Below, in pieces: positions 19,117 to 27,945 of a stretch of DNA of 64,000 nucleotides. Each line of letters begins with the position of its first letter. The stretch's first letter is position 1. Made by a program: the position numbers and the translations under genes. Origin of the DNA: Clostridiales bacterium (lineage in GTDB: Bacteria; Bacillota; Clostridia; Saccharofermentanales; Saccharofermentanaceae); the NCBI GenBank assembly GCA_017509245.1, contig JAFWQC010000016.1:1-64000 (forward strand), given 5' to 3'. The notes beneath the pieces were generated by a model. That model ran no database searches. It had not been told where the DNA came from and saw nothing but the letters and a program-made list of their open reading frames with translations.

Positions 19117-19391
19117 AAAATGCCACCTTCCTTCATATTCTTTGCATAATTTTGACAAGTTCTGTCATATTGCGATAATACAATATGATTGTTAAATTTG
19201 AAATAAAAAATCAAACAAATTTACGACTAAACAAAAAATAATTATATATATGCTACAGTTTGGACATATTGTGTTTAAAATTCACTGAACATGAACAAAA
19301 TATATACCGTTTGTTCGATAATCAAAGTTTTTGTTTTTGAATTATAATATGTGAATAATTCAATTAAATTACTTATTAATGAGGTTTTTAT
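19117..19391. promoter_or_regulatory. AT-rich divergent promoter region, pilus and deoB-deoC
   Basis: This very AT-rich spacer must hold promoters for both divergent units. Visible elements: TGACA-AGTTC-TGTCA inverted repeat (19153-19167), ATATTG/CAATAT arms around 19168-19187, and GAACAAA/TTTGTTC arms (19293-19299 and 19310-19316) that could be an operator for the deo gene. A TATAAT hexamer lies at 19343-19348, ahead of the deo ATG at 19392, without a good -35 box. Which regulator binds is unknown. Confidence 0.45.
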
Positions 19392-21227
19392 ATGACTAAG
19401 CGCGTTTTCCTTATAGTTTTAGACAGTTTCGGCATCGGAGGTGCACCTGATGCTGATAAGTTTGGCGATGAAGGCAGCAATACGCTTGCCGCGGTCCTCT
19501 CATTTTCGAGCGCTCCATATCCGAATCTCTCGAAAATGGGACTTCTGGCAATTGACGGAGAGGACGATCCGCGGATAACCGCATATAAGAAGGCCCAGGA
19601 AAGCATCCCCTCTCCTATAGGCTCCTACGCGAGAGTAAGAGAGATATCGGCCGGAAAGGATTCCACGATAGGACACTGGGAGATAGCCGGGATCATCTCT
19701 GACAAACCCCAGCCCACATATCCTGACGGCTTCCCTGAAGATGTCATTAAAAGACTTGAGGAAGCAACAGGCAGGGAATTCCTTTGCAACAAGCCTTACA
19801 GCGGAACGGACGTAATAAGGGATTACGGTGAAGAACACATGAATACCGGAAAGCCCATACTCTATACCTCTGCAGACAGCGTTCTCCAGATTGCCGCACA
19901 TGAGGAAGTGATCCCGTTAGATGACCTTTATGATATCTGCAAAAAGGCAAGAGAAATCATGACCGGCGTGCATGCCGTAGGAAGAGTCATTGCAAGACCC
20001 TTCATTGGAACACCCGGAAACTTCACCCGGACGGCCAACCGTCACGATTTCTCACTTGCCGCTCCTTCATCTACTATGCTCGACCTGCTGAAAAGCGAGG
20101 GCTTTGACGTCATATCCATCGGCAAGATCTTTGATCTGTTCGCCGGAAGGGGCTTAACGGAGTCCAATCCCACCGGCGGCAACTCCGACGGGATCAATAA
20201 GACGATTGCCATGATGGACCGCGATTTCACGGGCCTTTGCTTTACAAACCTTGTGGATTTTGACATGAAGTACGGTCACCGCAACGATATCGAAGGTTAT
20301 GCCACTGCAATGCATGAATTCGATGACGCGCTTGGCACTATCCTGGAAAAGCTTAGAGAAGACGATCTTCTCATTATTACCGCAGATCACGGATGTGACC
20401 CGTCGACACCTTCAACGGACCATTCAAGGGAATGCATTCCGCTCCTTATCTACGGGAACGGCTACAGGATCCCTTGCAACATGGGTGGGCTTACCGGATT
20501 TAACAACATAGCATCGATTGTCTTAAACGCACTTATGTCTGAAAGCCACAAGATAGACTTCTCCCCTGCCGCAGACAGCAATAAGCCTGATCCGGACAAC
20601 ATAATGAGCTATGTCGATCTTACAAACCTTAAGACAACAGCTACAAAAGAAGATATTAAGGAACTTATTGAGAGGGCGGCAGCTCTTAAGACTGCTTCCG
20701 TCTGCGTTCAGCCCTGCTTTGTAAAGGACGCCGTCCGTTATTCCAAAGGAAGAGTTCCTGTATGCACGGTTATAGGCTTCCCCAACGGATACCAGACCAC
20801 CGGAACAAAAGTATATGAAGCAAAGGAAGCATGTGACAACGGAGCTTCCGAGATCGATATGGTCATCAACATCTGCTTTGTAAAATCAGGCAGATACAGT
20901 GAAGTTTATGAAGAAATCAGGCTGATAGCCGAAGAAGTCCACGCGAAGGGTGCACTGCTCAAGGTTATAATCGAGACATGCGATCTTACCGAAGAAGAGA
21001 AGGTCAAAGTCTGTAAGATCGTAAGCGACGCCAAGGCAGACTTCATAAAGACTTCCACCGGATTCGGAAGTGCAGGCGCAAAAGTCGAAGACATCATTCT
21101 AATGAAGAACAACATTGCTCCCGGTGTAAGGATCAAAGCAGCTGGCGGCATAAGGACCGTCGAAAGTGCAAAAGAGATGCTGGAGGCCGGAGCAATAAGG
21201 ATCGGTGCTTCAAAGCTCGGCAACTGA
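19392..21227 (+). CDS. deoB-deoC: Phosphopentomutase-deoxyribose-phosphate aldolase fusion
   Basis: One 611-residue frame joins two consecutive enzymes of deoxynucleoside breakdown. Residues 1 to about 395 are phosphopentomutase (DeoB), with the alkaline-phosphatase fold: LDSFGIGGAPDA, DSTIGHWE, NSDGI, VDFDMKYGHRND and TADHGCDPSTPSTDHSRE. From about 405 the frame continues as DeoC aldolase: ASVCVQPCFV, the DMVIN aspartate, the Schiff-base lysine in FIKTSTGF and IKAAGGIRT. All key residues of both seem present. Linking them would pass deoxyribose-5-phosphate directly to the aldolase. The start has GAGG at 19381-19384. There is no strong internal start for DeoC alone. Confidence 0.93.
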   Translation: MTKRVFLIVLDSFGIGGAPDADKFGDEGSNTLAAVLSFSSAPYPNLSKMGLLAIDGEDDPRITAYKKAQESIPSPIGSYARVREISAGKDSTIGHWEIAGIISDKPQPTYPDGFPEDVIKRLEEATGREFLCNKPYSGTDVIRDYGEEHMNTGKPILYTSADSVLQIAAHEEVIPLDDLYDICKKAREIMTGVHAVGRVIARPFIGTPGNFTRTANRHDFSLAAPSSTMLDLLKSEGFDVISIGKIFDLFAGRGLTESNPTGGNSDGINKTIAMMDRDFTGLCFTNLVDFDMKYGHRNDIEGYATAMHEFDDALGTILEKLREDDLLIITADHGCDPSTPSTDHSRECIPLLIYGNGYRIPCNMGGLTGFNNIASIVLNALMSESHKIDFSPAADSNKPDPDNIMSYVDLTNLKTTATKEDIKELIERAAALKTASVCVQPCFVKDAVRYSKGRVPVCTVIGFPNGYQTTGTKVYEAKEACDNGASEIDMVINICFVKSGRYSEVYEEIRLIAEEVHAKGALLKVIIETCDLTEEEKVKVCKIVSDAKADFIKTSTGFGSAGAKVEDIILMKNNIAPGVRIKAAGGIRTVESAKEMLEAGAIRIGASKLGN

Positions 21228-21231
21228 TCCT

Positions 21232-21254
21232 GAACAAAAATTTTGTTCGTTTTT
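21232..21254 (+). terminator. Terminator of deoB-deoC
   Basis: GAACAAAA and TTTTGTTC form an 8-bp stem with a single-base centre, followed by GTTTTT. It begins five bases after the stop codon. The stem repeats the GAACAAA/TTTGTTC word of the upstream operator-like site. Confidence 0.6.
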
Positions 21255-21346
21255 GGCTGAAATTGCATTTTAGTCCCATTAATCGAACCAAACCTGTGAT
21301 ATAGTTACCTCATCAAAGAACAAATGAACGTTTGGAGGTTAATACT

Positions 21347-21634
21347 ATGTCACCACTTGATATGCTTATCTTTTTATTTTTCATCCTTGTAACGATCAAA
21401 GCAGCAACAGCAAGCATCGAGCATTGGAAAGATCTTGACGAAGAAGCATCCCGCTCTTACGGACACCGTACGAATGCGGTATCAGCATCACTTTCAAGAA
21501 CAGTCAGGACAGGAAGACCTTCCAGCGTCCGCGTAACTCCCATCAAGCGTGTGGATGTCCCTTCCAGGGTGACAGCGTCATCACGCCGCTATGAATATGA
21601 ACAGTACTCATTGAAGGATAAGGGTGCAGCATAA
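21347..21634 (+). CDS. Small hypothetical membrane-anchored protein
   Basis: A 95-residue protein with one N-terminal membrane helix (MLIFLFFILVTIKAATA) and a basic, Ser/Arg-rich cytoplasmic tail (SRTVRTGRPSSVRV). The ATG at 21347 is supported by GGAGG at 21334-21338. No family is recognised. It stands alone between deoB-deoC and the convergent GGDEF gene, with its own leader. Confidence 0.65.
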   Translation: MSPLDMLIFLFFILVTIKAATASIEHWKDLDEEASRSYGHRTNAVSASLSRTVRTGRPSSVRVTPIKRVDVPSRVTASSRRYEYEQYSLKDKGAA

Positions 21635-21735
21635 GTCCCGGCCAATGACAGCTCACCTTAAATATCCATATATTTTCTCCGTATAGGGAATCCCGTGCCT
21701 TGCTTTGCTAATAGTTCTCCACATCACCTCATATA

Positions 21736-21763
21736 AAAAGCAAGGCCGGGTTATTTCCCGGCC
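21736..21763 (-). terminator. Terminator of the PAS-GGDEF gene
   Basis: On the minus strand, GGCCGGG-AAATAA-CCCGGCC is followed by TTGCTTTTT. A second possible pairing, GCCTTGCTTT (21697-21706) with AAAGCAAGGC (21737-21746), overlaps the stem and could compete with it. Confidence 0.7.
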
Positions 21764-21803
21764 GTAAGTCTCTAATATATAAATATATATCCGAACATCA
21801 GGA

Positions 21804-22742
21804 TCAGAACGATACCTTATTCTTGCCTTCCCTCTTGGACTTGTTGAGCTTTCTTTCAGCTCTGGAGAGGAGTTCTGACAGATCAGGATTCTCCTTGTCA
21901 AACATCGCAAGTCCGGCAGATACCGTTATCTTTTCCCTCTTGCCGTCGATGATGACAGGTTCGTAAGCAGCGAGTTCGACAAGCTTCTTTGCAAGTCCGA
22001 CTGCGGACACCTTGTCAATATCAAGCAATACGATGGCGAATTCATCGCCGCCGGTGCGGAAGCAGGTATCTTCTTTTCTGACATTGGATACACAAAGATC
22101 CGCAACACTTCTTAAGACGGTATCTCCGTTCTGCTGTCCGTACATATCGTTGACATTTGTCATATCATCAACATCAAGAACGAGGAGGGCAAATGAACTT
22201 CCGTCCGTTCTTCTCTCGTAGAGGCTAGCCATCTTTTCGAGGGTCTCATAGAAATAGCGTCTGTTATAAAGACCGCTGAGGTCGTCAACGCGTGCAAGGA
22301 GTTCCATCTTGTGATAGGAACGCTCGAGTTCTTTTTCCAGCTTCTTGCGTTCCGTGATATCTCTGCTGATACCCCATGTGCCGACTATCTGGCCATGCTT
22401 GTCGAACAGCGGATATTTTGAAGCATAATAATACTTTGAATGATCCTCATCTATGATGAGTTCCTCTTCGATATTATGAACGGCCTTGCCTGTTCTCATT
22501 ATCTCGAGTTCAATCTGTCTTGCCTTTTCAGCAAACTCTTCAGGGAAATAATCCCTGTCCGTCTTGCCGATCAGCTCATCCGGCGACTCAACGCCAAGCT
22601 GTCTTGCGTGCTCATAGTTATTCCATAAGAATCTGGATTCAGTGTCTTTGAAATAGATCGTGTCCGAACTGTGCCTTCTCATAGTATCAACGACGATCTT
22701 GTCGTTGATATGCATATCTTCTAGGAACTTTAAATCAGTCAT
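21804..22742 (-). CDS. PAS-GGDEF diguanylate cyclase
   Basis: Makes the second messenger cyclic di-GMP from two GTP. The 312-residue cytoplasmic protein has an N-terminal PAS sensor (about 20-130, ending GTWGISRDITERKKLE), a short coiled coil, and a GGDEF domain. The active-site motif is intact (RTGGDEF, 231-235), and an RxxD inhibitory site (RKED, 222-225) lies five residues before it. There is no membrane segment, so the signal is intracellular. It starts 24 bases after the dehydrogenase-like gene and is probably co-transcribed with it. No clear SD sequence is seen. Confidence 0.9.
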   Translation of the reverse strand: MTDLKFLEDMHINDKIVVDTMRRHSSDTIYFKDTESRFLWNNYEHARQLGVESPDELIGKTDRDYFPEEFAEKARQIELEIMRTGKAVHNIEEELIIDEDHSKYYYASKYPLFDKHGQIVGTWGISRDITERKKLEKELERSYHKMELLARVDDLSGLYNRRYFYETLEKMASLYERRTDGSSFALLVLDVDDMTNVNDMYGQQNGDTVLRSVADLCVSNVRKEDTCFRTGGDEFAIVLLDIDKVSAVGLAKKLVELAAYEPVIIDGKREKITVSAGLAMFDKENPDLSELLSRAERKLNKSKREGKNKVSF

Positions 22743-22766
22743 TATTAATTCCGGCCAACCCTGTTA

Positions 22767-24038
22767 TCAGAAGGGTTTACCTTCCCCTTCTTCCAGTTTT
22801 ATGCCTTCCAGTGAGAAAGCGTTCATATACTCTTCGCAGTCAAAAGCGGAAGGAGTGAAAACTCCGGGTTTCTTCCACTTATCTCTGCACATGAGCTTAA
22901 CGCCTGCGATGATCGCGGATCCCTTCATGTAATCAAAGGCATTAACATCATATTTCTCATAAGTCATCTCATTATCTTCGGTAATGATGTAAGACTTGGT
23001 TATCTCTTTATCATCCTTCTTGCCCTTGCCGGTGATGTAGATCTCATAAGAAGCAAGGCCCTTTGCCTTGACCTCAGTCTCCTGGGGCGTGCCGTTGTCT
23101 GCCATCTTGGGGAGAACCGCTGCGACAAGATCCAGAGGAGCTATTTCCACTTCGCCGACCTTTACCGGCTTTTTGGAAAGAAGACCCAGTTCTTCCAGCA
23201 GTTCGATCTTATCTTTAGGAGCCTTGTGCTCATGAGCCGGCTTTCTGCCGAGCTTGAAATATCTGATGTTGTTGATGTCAGGGATCTCCTTGAGGATATC
23301 GGTGAGCATCGGGCTCGGAGCAAGATATACTTTGCTTCCTGAAGAAGATGCAGCTTCAATGGTCATTGCTTCAGTCTCAACGACTTTGCCGTCCTCTATA
23401 TAGAAAGCCCTTCTCTCGGCCTTGATCCTCTTGATGGAATCAGGTTCCTTGACATCTTCAGAATAAAGGATGTCATCACTTGCATCCTTCTTGGGACTCT
23501 TGTCTGTAGCCTTCTTCTCACCTGAGACCGCAACGAGGTCGATGCTGTTGATCTTCTTGAAATCCTTCTTCAACGCAACTCTGATAACGGTGTTGACAAC
23601 GCCGGGAATAAACCCTGCGCCACATACAGCCGTTTTGCCGTTTCTCTGGAATTCAGCGAACTTCTCGAACTGCTTCGAAAGGAAAGAATTGCCCGACGGG
23701 ATGTCCGGAACTCCGAACAGGGCACCGTCAAGATAGTCAGCCCGAGCCTTTGCGGCAAGGTTCATTGCTGCATGGGTAAGCTCCACAGGAAGGAGATTTA
23801 CTACAAGGTCGGGCGCAAAGATCTTGATCATCATCATGGCGCCCTCGATATTGTTCATATCAATGCCTGCCGTGATGACCCGCACACCCATGCTTGCGGC
23901 CAGATTCCTGAGCTCGTCACACTCTTCTTTACGGCGTGACGCAAGACAAATGTCTGAAGCATAGGATCTGTGCTTGCAGAGATCAACGAGCAAACGCTTC
24001 GTGACTTCGTTACAACCGAGAATCAACACCCTTTTCAT
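22767..24038 (-). CDS. Saccharopine dehydrogenase-like oxidoreductase
   Basis: A 423-residue protein with an N-terminal Rossmann fold (VLILGCNEVTKRLL) and the middle segment GFIPGVVNTVIR, typical of the saccharopine dehydrogenase/carboxynorspermidine synthase group. The substrate is not obvious. A 25-residue Lys-rich insertion (GEKKATDKSPKKDASDD) is unusual. GGGAAAGG lies upstream of the ATG. It shares a divergent control region with the amino-acid ABC transporter, and the GGDEF gene follows on the same strand. Confidence 0.78.
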   Translation of the reverse strand: MKRVLILGCNEVTKRLLVDLCKHRSYASDICLASRRKEECDELRNLAASMGVRVITAGIDMNNIEGAMMMIKIFAPDLVVNLLPVELTHAAMNLAAKARADYLDGALFGVPDIPSGNSFLSKQFEKFAEFQRNGKTAVCGAGFIPGVVNTVIRVALKKDFKKINSIDLVAVSGEKKATDKSPKKDASDDILYSEDVKEPDSIKRIKAERRAFYIEDGKVVETEAMTIEAASSSGSKVYLAPSPMLTDILKEIPDINNIRYFKLGRKPAHEHKAPKDKIELLEELGLLSKKPVKVGEVEIAPLDLVAAVLPKMADNGTPQETEVKAKGLASYEIYITGKGKKDDKEITKSYIITEDNEMTYEKYDVNAFDYMKGSAIIAGVKLMCRDKWKKPGVFTPSAFDCEEYMNAFSLEGIKLEEGEGKPF

Positions 24039-24185
24039 CGATCATCAACGACCTTTCCCACATTCTTTAGATATTTTACATAATAAAAAAGTAAGGAACA
24101 ACATATTTTTGGAGTTTTGTTCATTTACCACAATACTGGGTATGTCGTAATATACCGTTATCCTAATTTTTGAAGGAGAATGGCT

Positions 24186-25016
24186 ATGAAGACATTTACA
24201 AAAATCGCTGCAGCTTTCCTTTCAGGAGCACTTTTGCTCGGAATGACATCCTGCGGCGCAGCTAAGAAAAAGCTCCAGATCCTTGACACTGCATATGCCA
24301 TCGAGGATTACGCAATGGCTATCAGCAAGGACAACGAGGGACTTAAGGCTGCAATCGATCAAGCTCTTAAGGAACTCACTGATGACGGTACGATCCCTTC
24401 AATCATCGAGAAGTACATTCCTGCAGGTGCAACTGTAGAGAAGAAAGAATCTGAGACTTCTGATTATCCTGAGTTCACAACTATCCAGGAAGGCAAGCTC
24501 ATTATGGCTACAAACGCTTACTTCCAGCCTTATGAGTATTACGAAGGTGATGCTATCATCGGCATTGACCCTGAGATCGCTAAGGCAGTAGCAGATAAGC
24601 TCGGACTTGAGCTCGTTATCGAGGACGTTGAGTTTGACTCCATCATCGCAGGCGTTCAGGCAGGCAAGTATGATATCGGATGCGCAGGCATGACAGTTAC
24701 AGAAGACAGACTTAAGTCTGTTAACTTCTCCACACCTTACGCTACAGGTGTTCAGTCTGTAATCGTTGTTGAAGGTTCTGAGATCACTGACGTAGATAAG
24801 CTTCTTGAAGGCAACTACAAGGTCGGCGTTCAGACAGGTACAACAGGCGACATCTACATGGCTTCTTCACCTGAAGACGGCGGTGTCGGCGAAGACAGGA
24901 TCGAGCGTTTTGCAAAGGGCAACGATGCAGTCATCGCACTCCAATCCGGCAAGATCGATGCAGTTGTTATCGACAACGAACCTGCCAAGGCTTTCGTAGC
25001 AGCTGCAAACAAGTAA
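24186..25016 (+). CDS. Amino-acid ABC substrate-binding lipoprotein, circularly permuted
   Basis: A 276-residue lipoprotein with signal peptide and lipobox (LLGMTSC, Cys23). In the SBP_bac_3 family the C-terminal segment normally reads like ILDxEYAxExYAIA...LNxALxELxxDGTxxxIxxKY. Here that segment is at the N-terminus (about residues 30-79). The usual N-terminal part follows (KLIMATNAYFQPYEYY), then MTVTEDRLKSVNFS. The protein ends at VIDNEPAKAFVAAANK, exactly where the moved segment would normally continue. Ligand Arg175 and Asp263 are kept. The ATG at 24186 fits GAAGGAG better than the ATG at 24180. A strong hairpin separates it from the permease gene. Confidence 0.9.
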   Translation: MKTFTKIAAAFLSGALLLGMTSCGAAKKKLQILDTAYAIEDYAMAISKDNEGLKAAIDQALKELTDDGTIPSIIEKYIPAGATVEKKESETSDYPEFTTIQEGKLIMATNAYFQPYEYYEGDAIIGIDPEIAKAVADKLGLELVIEDVEFDSIIAGVQAGKYDIGCAGMTVTEDRLKSVNFSTPYATGVQSVIVVEGSEITDVDKLLEGNYKVGVQTGTTGDIYMASSPEDGGVGEDRIERFAKGNDAVIALQSGKIDAVVIDNEPAKAFVAAANK

Positions 25017-25051
25017 TCCTCAAGCTTTACGGATTCTTAAGAAAACAAAAC

Positions 25052-25086
25052 AAAGAGCGGAAATATGGTCTGTATTTCCGCTCTTT
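25052..25086 (+). terminator. Terminator/attenuator between binding protein and permease
   Basis: A perfect 14-bp stem (AAAGAGCGGAAATA with its complement, 7-nt loop) ends in CTCTTT. It sits between the binding-protein stop and the permease start. Partial termination here is the usual way to make more binding protein than membrane components. A TATAAT at 25094-25099 may give an extra permease promoter. Confidence 0.7.
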
Positions 25087-25146
25087 CATTATCTATAATT
25101 AATATTGTTTTTCGAGGGTATAAAAATTTATTCAGAGGATCATTCA

Positions 25147-26142
25147 ATGCTCAATAAAAAAGCCATTCTGATTTTGATATTCGGCATAGTGTCACTCTTA
25201 TTCTCGTGGGTCCCCGGCGCCGGCCTCGTGCTTGCCATATTCACGCTATGTCTTTACGCAGTCAATAAGACTGTCAGGTCCGATATGAAGTCCGAGATCG
25301 GAAGGACTCTGGCCATCATTGCCATCCTGGTCAACATCTGTTCAATCTTCTATGTGATAGTCTTAATGCCCCTGCCCGAAAATAGTGCTCCGGCATGGTT
25401 ATTCTCTTTGCGTTCTGCGATCACAAGCACGTCATTCTACGGTGATTTTGAGAACAATTTTATCTCTGAGGGCCGTTACATCTATCTGCTTAAGGGTCTC
25501 GGAGTTACGTTTGAAGTAACATTCTTTGCAGTCCTTTTGGGTATCGTTCTTGGTGTCATCGTTGCGCTCGTAAGGTCATCTTATGACACATTGAAGGAAG
25601 AGCTGAGGGGTGGCTTCGGCAAAGGCGTTCTTGCTTTCTTCTATAAACTCTGCGGTATTTACCTTACGGTCATCAGAGGAACACCTGTAGTTGTTCAGCT
25701 CATGATCATCTACTTCGTAATTTTCGCAACATCCAACAACAAGATCATGGTTGCCGTTCTTGCATTCGGAATCAACTCGGGAGCTTATGTCGCCGAGATC
25801 ATCAGAGGCGGCATCATGAGCATAGACAAGGGACAGTTCGAAGCCGGACGTTCACTCGGTTTCGGTTATGTAAGGACAATGGCTTACATCATCATCCCTC
25901 AGGCATTCAAGGCCGTCCTTCCCGCTCTTGCAAATGAATTCATCGTTCTCATCAAAGAGACTTCAGTATCAGGTTATGTAGGACTCCAGGAGCTGACAAA
26001 GGGCGGAGACATTATCAGATCAAGGACATATTCCGCGTTCATGCCGCTTATCGCGGTCGCGGTCATCTATCTCCTGATCGTAATGTTCTTCAGTTGGCTT
26101 GTATCGTTGCTCGAAAGGGGGCTTAAGAAGAGTGAGCGCTGA
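25147..26142 (+). CDS. Amino-acid ABC transporter permease
   Basis: HisM/GlnP-type permease of 331 residues. The usual five-helix BPD_transp_1 core begins at [16 protein letters not shown] and contains the EAA-loop ([24 protein letters not shown]) that contacts the ATPase. Ahead of it are about three extra N-terminal hydrophobic segments. The ATG at 25147 follows AGAGGA. It is the second gene of the transporter, and its stop overlaps the ATPase GTG start. Confidence 0.92.
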   Translation: MLNKKAILILIFGIVSLLFSWVPGAGLVLAIFTLCLYAVNKTVRSDMKSEIGRTLAIIAILVNICSIFYVIVLMPLPENSAPAWLFSLRSAITSTSFYGDFENNFISEGRYIYLLKGLGVTFEVTFFAVLLGIVLGVIVALVRSSYDTLKEELRGGFGKGVLAFFYKLCGIYLTVIRGTPVVVQLMIIYFVIFATSNNKIMVAVLAFGINSGAYVAEIIRGGIMSIDKGQFEAGRSLGFGYVRTMAYIIIPQAFKAVLPALANEFIVLIKETSVSGYVGLQELTKGGDIIRSRTYSAFMPLIAVAVIYLLIVMFFSWLVSLLERGLKKSER

Positions 26143-26881
26143 TAATAACGTAATCATATCCGTAAAGGATCTTAAGAAATACTATAACGGCGGAGAAGTC
26201 AAAGCTCTGGACGGTGTCACGACCGACATCAAAAAAGGAGAGGTTGTCGTTGTCATCGGACCTTCAGGTTCCGGCAAGTCAACATTTTTGAGATCACTCA
26301 ATCTTCTTGAGCGCCCCACGGGCGGCACGATCACTTTTGAGGGAAAAGACATCATGGCTCCCTCGACTGACATCAATAAGCTCAGACAGAAGATGGGAAT
26401 GGTCTTCCAGCATTTTAACCTCTTCCCTCACCTGACGATCCTGAAGAACATGACTCTGGCACCGGTGAAGCTCAACGGGCTTTCAAAGGAAGATGCCAAT
26501 GCCAAAGCCATGGAGCTTCTCTCAAAGGTCGGTCTTGAAGACCGTGCCCTCGCATATCCATCGCAGCTTTCGGGCGGTCAGAAGCAGAGGATCGCCATAG
26601 TCAGAGCTCTCGCGATGGACCCTGAAGTAATGCTTTTCGATGAGCCGACAAGTGCTCTTGACCCGGAAATGGTCGGTGAAGTTCTGGATGTTATGAAAAA
26701 ACTTGCGGATGCCGGAATGACCATGGTATGCGTCACTCACGAAATGGGATTTGCAAGAGAAGTAGGAACACGTGTTATTTTCATGGACTGTGGTAAAATC
26801 ATCGAAGAGAACACGCCTGAGGAAATATTTTCTAATCCTCAGAATGAGCGACTCAAGGCTTTCTTACAGAAAGTACTATAA
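26132..26881 (+). CDS. Amino-acid ABC transporter ATP-binding protein
   Basis: GlnQ-type ATPase of 249 residues: Walker [10 protein letters not shown] (43-51), Q-loop QHFNLF, signature LSGGQKQR, Walker [13 protein letters not shown] and switch His in THEMGF. I chose the GTG start at 26132, which overlaps the permease stop and has AAAGGGGG upstream. It completes the importer with the permuted binding protein and the permease. The specificity is probably a polar amino acid, but it cannot be read from the sequence. Confidence 0.94.
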   Translation: MSADNNVIISVKDLKKYYNGGEVKALDGVTTDIKKGEVVVVIGPSGSGKSTFLRSLNLLERPTGGTITFEGKDIMAPSTDINKLRQKMGMVFQHFNLFPHLTILKNMTLAPVKLNGLSKEDANAKAMELLSKVGLEDRALAYPSQLSGGQKQRIAIVRALAMDPEVMLFDEPTSALDPEMVGEVLDVMKKLADAGMTMVCVTHEMGFAREVGTRVIFMDCGKIIEENTPEEIFSNPQNERLKAFLQKVL

Positions 26882-26898
26882 ACCAGGAGGGATAGTAT

Positions 26899-27561
26899 AT
26901 GTATTGTGAATCTTGCGGATCCTTTATTCCGGACGGACAGTCATTTTGCACCAACTGCGGCGCTCCTGTCGCAGCACAGCCTGCACCTCAGCCTGCAGCA
27001 GCACCTGTAGCAGCACCTGCACCCGCACCTGCTCCCCAGGCAGTACCCGTACAGCCTGTATATCAGCAGCCTGCTTACCAGCAAACGGTTCAGCCTGTAA
27101 ACGTTCAGCCCGTATATCAGCAGCCCACGTATGCAGCACCCGTTTCCAACGGTCCCGTTAAAGCCGGCAACGGTGCAGCTACAGCAGGTCTGGTATTCGG
27201 CATCATCACTATAGCCTTGTTCTGGGTACCGTTTTTTAACCTTTTCACGACCGGCATCTGCGGTCTTCTCGGTCTTATCTTCTCGATAATCGGCCTCGCA
27301 AAGAAGAATGCAGGCGGTAAGCCTAAGGCAATCGTAGGCCTTATCCTGACAATCGTCGGAAGCATACTCACGGTCTTCTATTACTACGAGATCGGCCAGA
27401 CCATTGCTTCGGATCCGTCACTCAGCCGTGAATTCGAAGAGATCTTCGAAGATACTGCTGCACCTGAAGAATACACATTCTCCGAGGGCGAATTCGTTAC
27501 ACCCGATCAGGAATATGTCAGCGGCGTCCTTCACATCGACGGCTGTCTCGTAGAGTTCTGA
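26899..27561 (+). CDS. Zinc-ribbon, Pro/Gln-rich membrane protein
   Basis: A 220-residue protein with an N-terminal zinc ribbon (CESCGSFIPDGQSFCTNCG). A low-complexity linker of Ala/Pro and repeated VYQQP units follows (about 28-90), then a DUF4190-like pair of helices (GAATAGLVFGIITIALFW and GLIFSIIGLAKKNAGGK) and a short acidic tail. It starts 17 bases after the ATPase gene with AGGAGG and may be co-transcribed with the transporter. The gene at 27946 encodes a close paralogue. Function unknown. Such proteins often sit near envelope and secretion genes. Confidence 0.75.
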   Translation: MYCESCGSFIPDGQSFCTNCGAPVAAQPAPQPAAAPVAAPAPAPAPQAVPVQPVYQQPAYQQTVQPVNVQPVYQQPTYAAPVSNGPVKAGNGAATAGLVFGIITIALFWVPFFNLFTTGICGLLGLIFSIIGLAKKNAGGKPKAIVGLILTIVGSILTVFYYYEIGQTIASDPSLSREFEEIFEDTAAPEEYTFSEGEFVTPDQEYVSGVLHIDGCLVEF

Positions 27562-27586
27562 TCGATCACTTTGATTTAATTATTTA

Positions 27587-27618
27587 GGGGCTGCACTTCA
27601 GGGTGCAGCTCTTTTTTT
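27587..27618 (+). terminator. Rho-independent terminator after the ABC/zinc-ribbon unit
   Basis: GGGGCTGCAC pairs with GTGCAGCTC across a short loop, followed at once by seven T. This is the clearest terminator in the window. Confidence 0.9.
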
Positions 27619-27945
27619 GCTGCGGATCGTGTTCTGATTTTTTCTATCCTGAACAGAATTAACCTATAACCCCCAAAAACGGGCATATAGTTCAAGAAAG
27701 CAGCCTTTTTTTGAACTACACCTCCCAAAAACGGCAATATAGGTTAACAATTCCTCATCCTGCCCATTGTCTGCGGATATTCATTTTTGAGACGCGCGAA
27801 AATCGAACTCTCCCGCCATACATTTTGATCATATCAGCATTTATATGCCTGTTTATGATACAATCTTGATTAAAATATAATAAATTTAACAAATTCAGAA
27901 ACCGGTTTTAGATCCGGTCACTTTACAGATTTGAGAGGGTTGTTT
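27619..27945. other. Intergenic region with nested repeats and a promoter
   Basis: No coding sequence. A nested repeat element fills 27659-27747. A perfect TATAAT lies at 27876-27881 with a weak -35, and an ACCGG/CCGGT hairpin (27901-27918) sits in the leader of the next gene. A CGCGAAAATCGA word occurs at 27791-27802. Confidence 0.55.
27659..27747. repeat. Nested inverted repeat enclosing two CCCAAAAACGG copies
   Basis: Outer arms TTAACCTATA (27659-27668) and TATAGGTTAA (27738-27747) pair over 10 bp. Inner arms TAGTTCAA (27688-27695) and TTGAACTA (27711-27718) pair over 8 bp. Between them, on each side, lies a direct copy of CCCAAAAACGG(G)CAATATAG, so each half is an imperfect copy of the other. 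The function is unknown. Confidence 0.7.
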
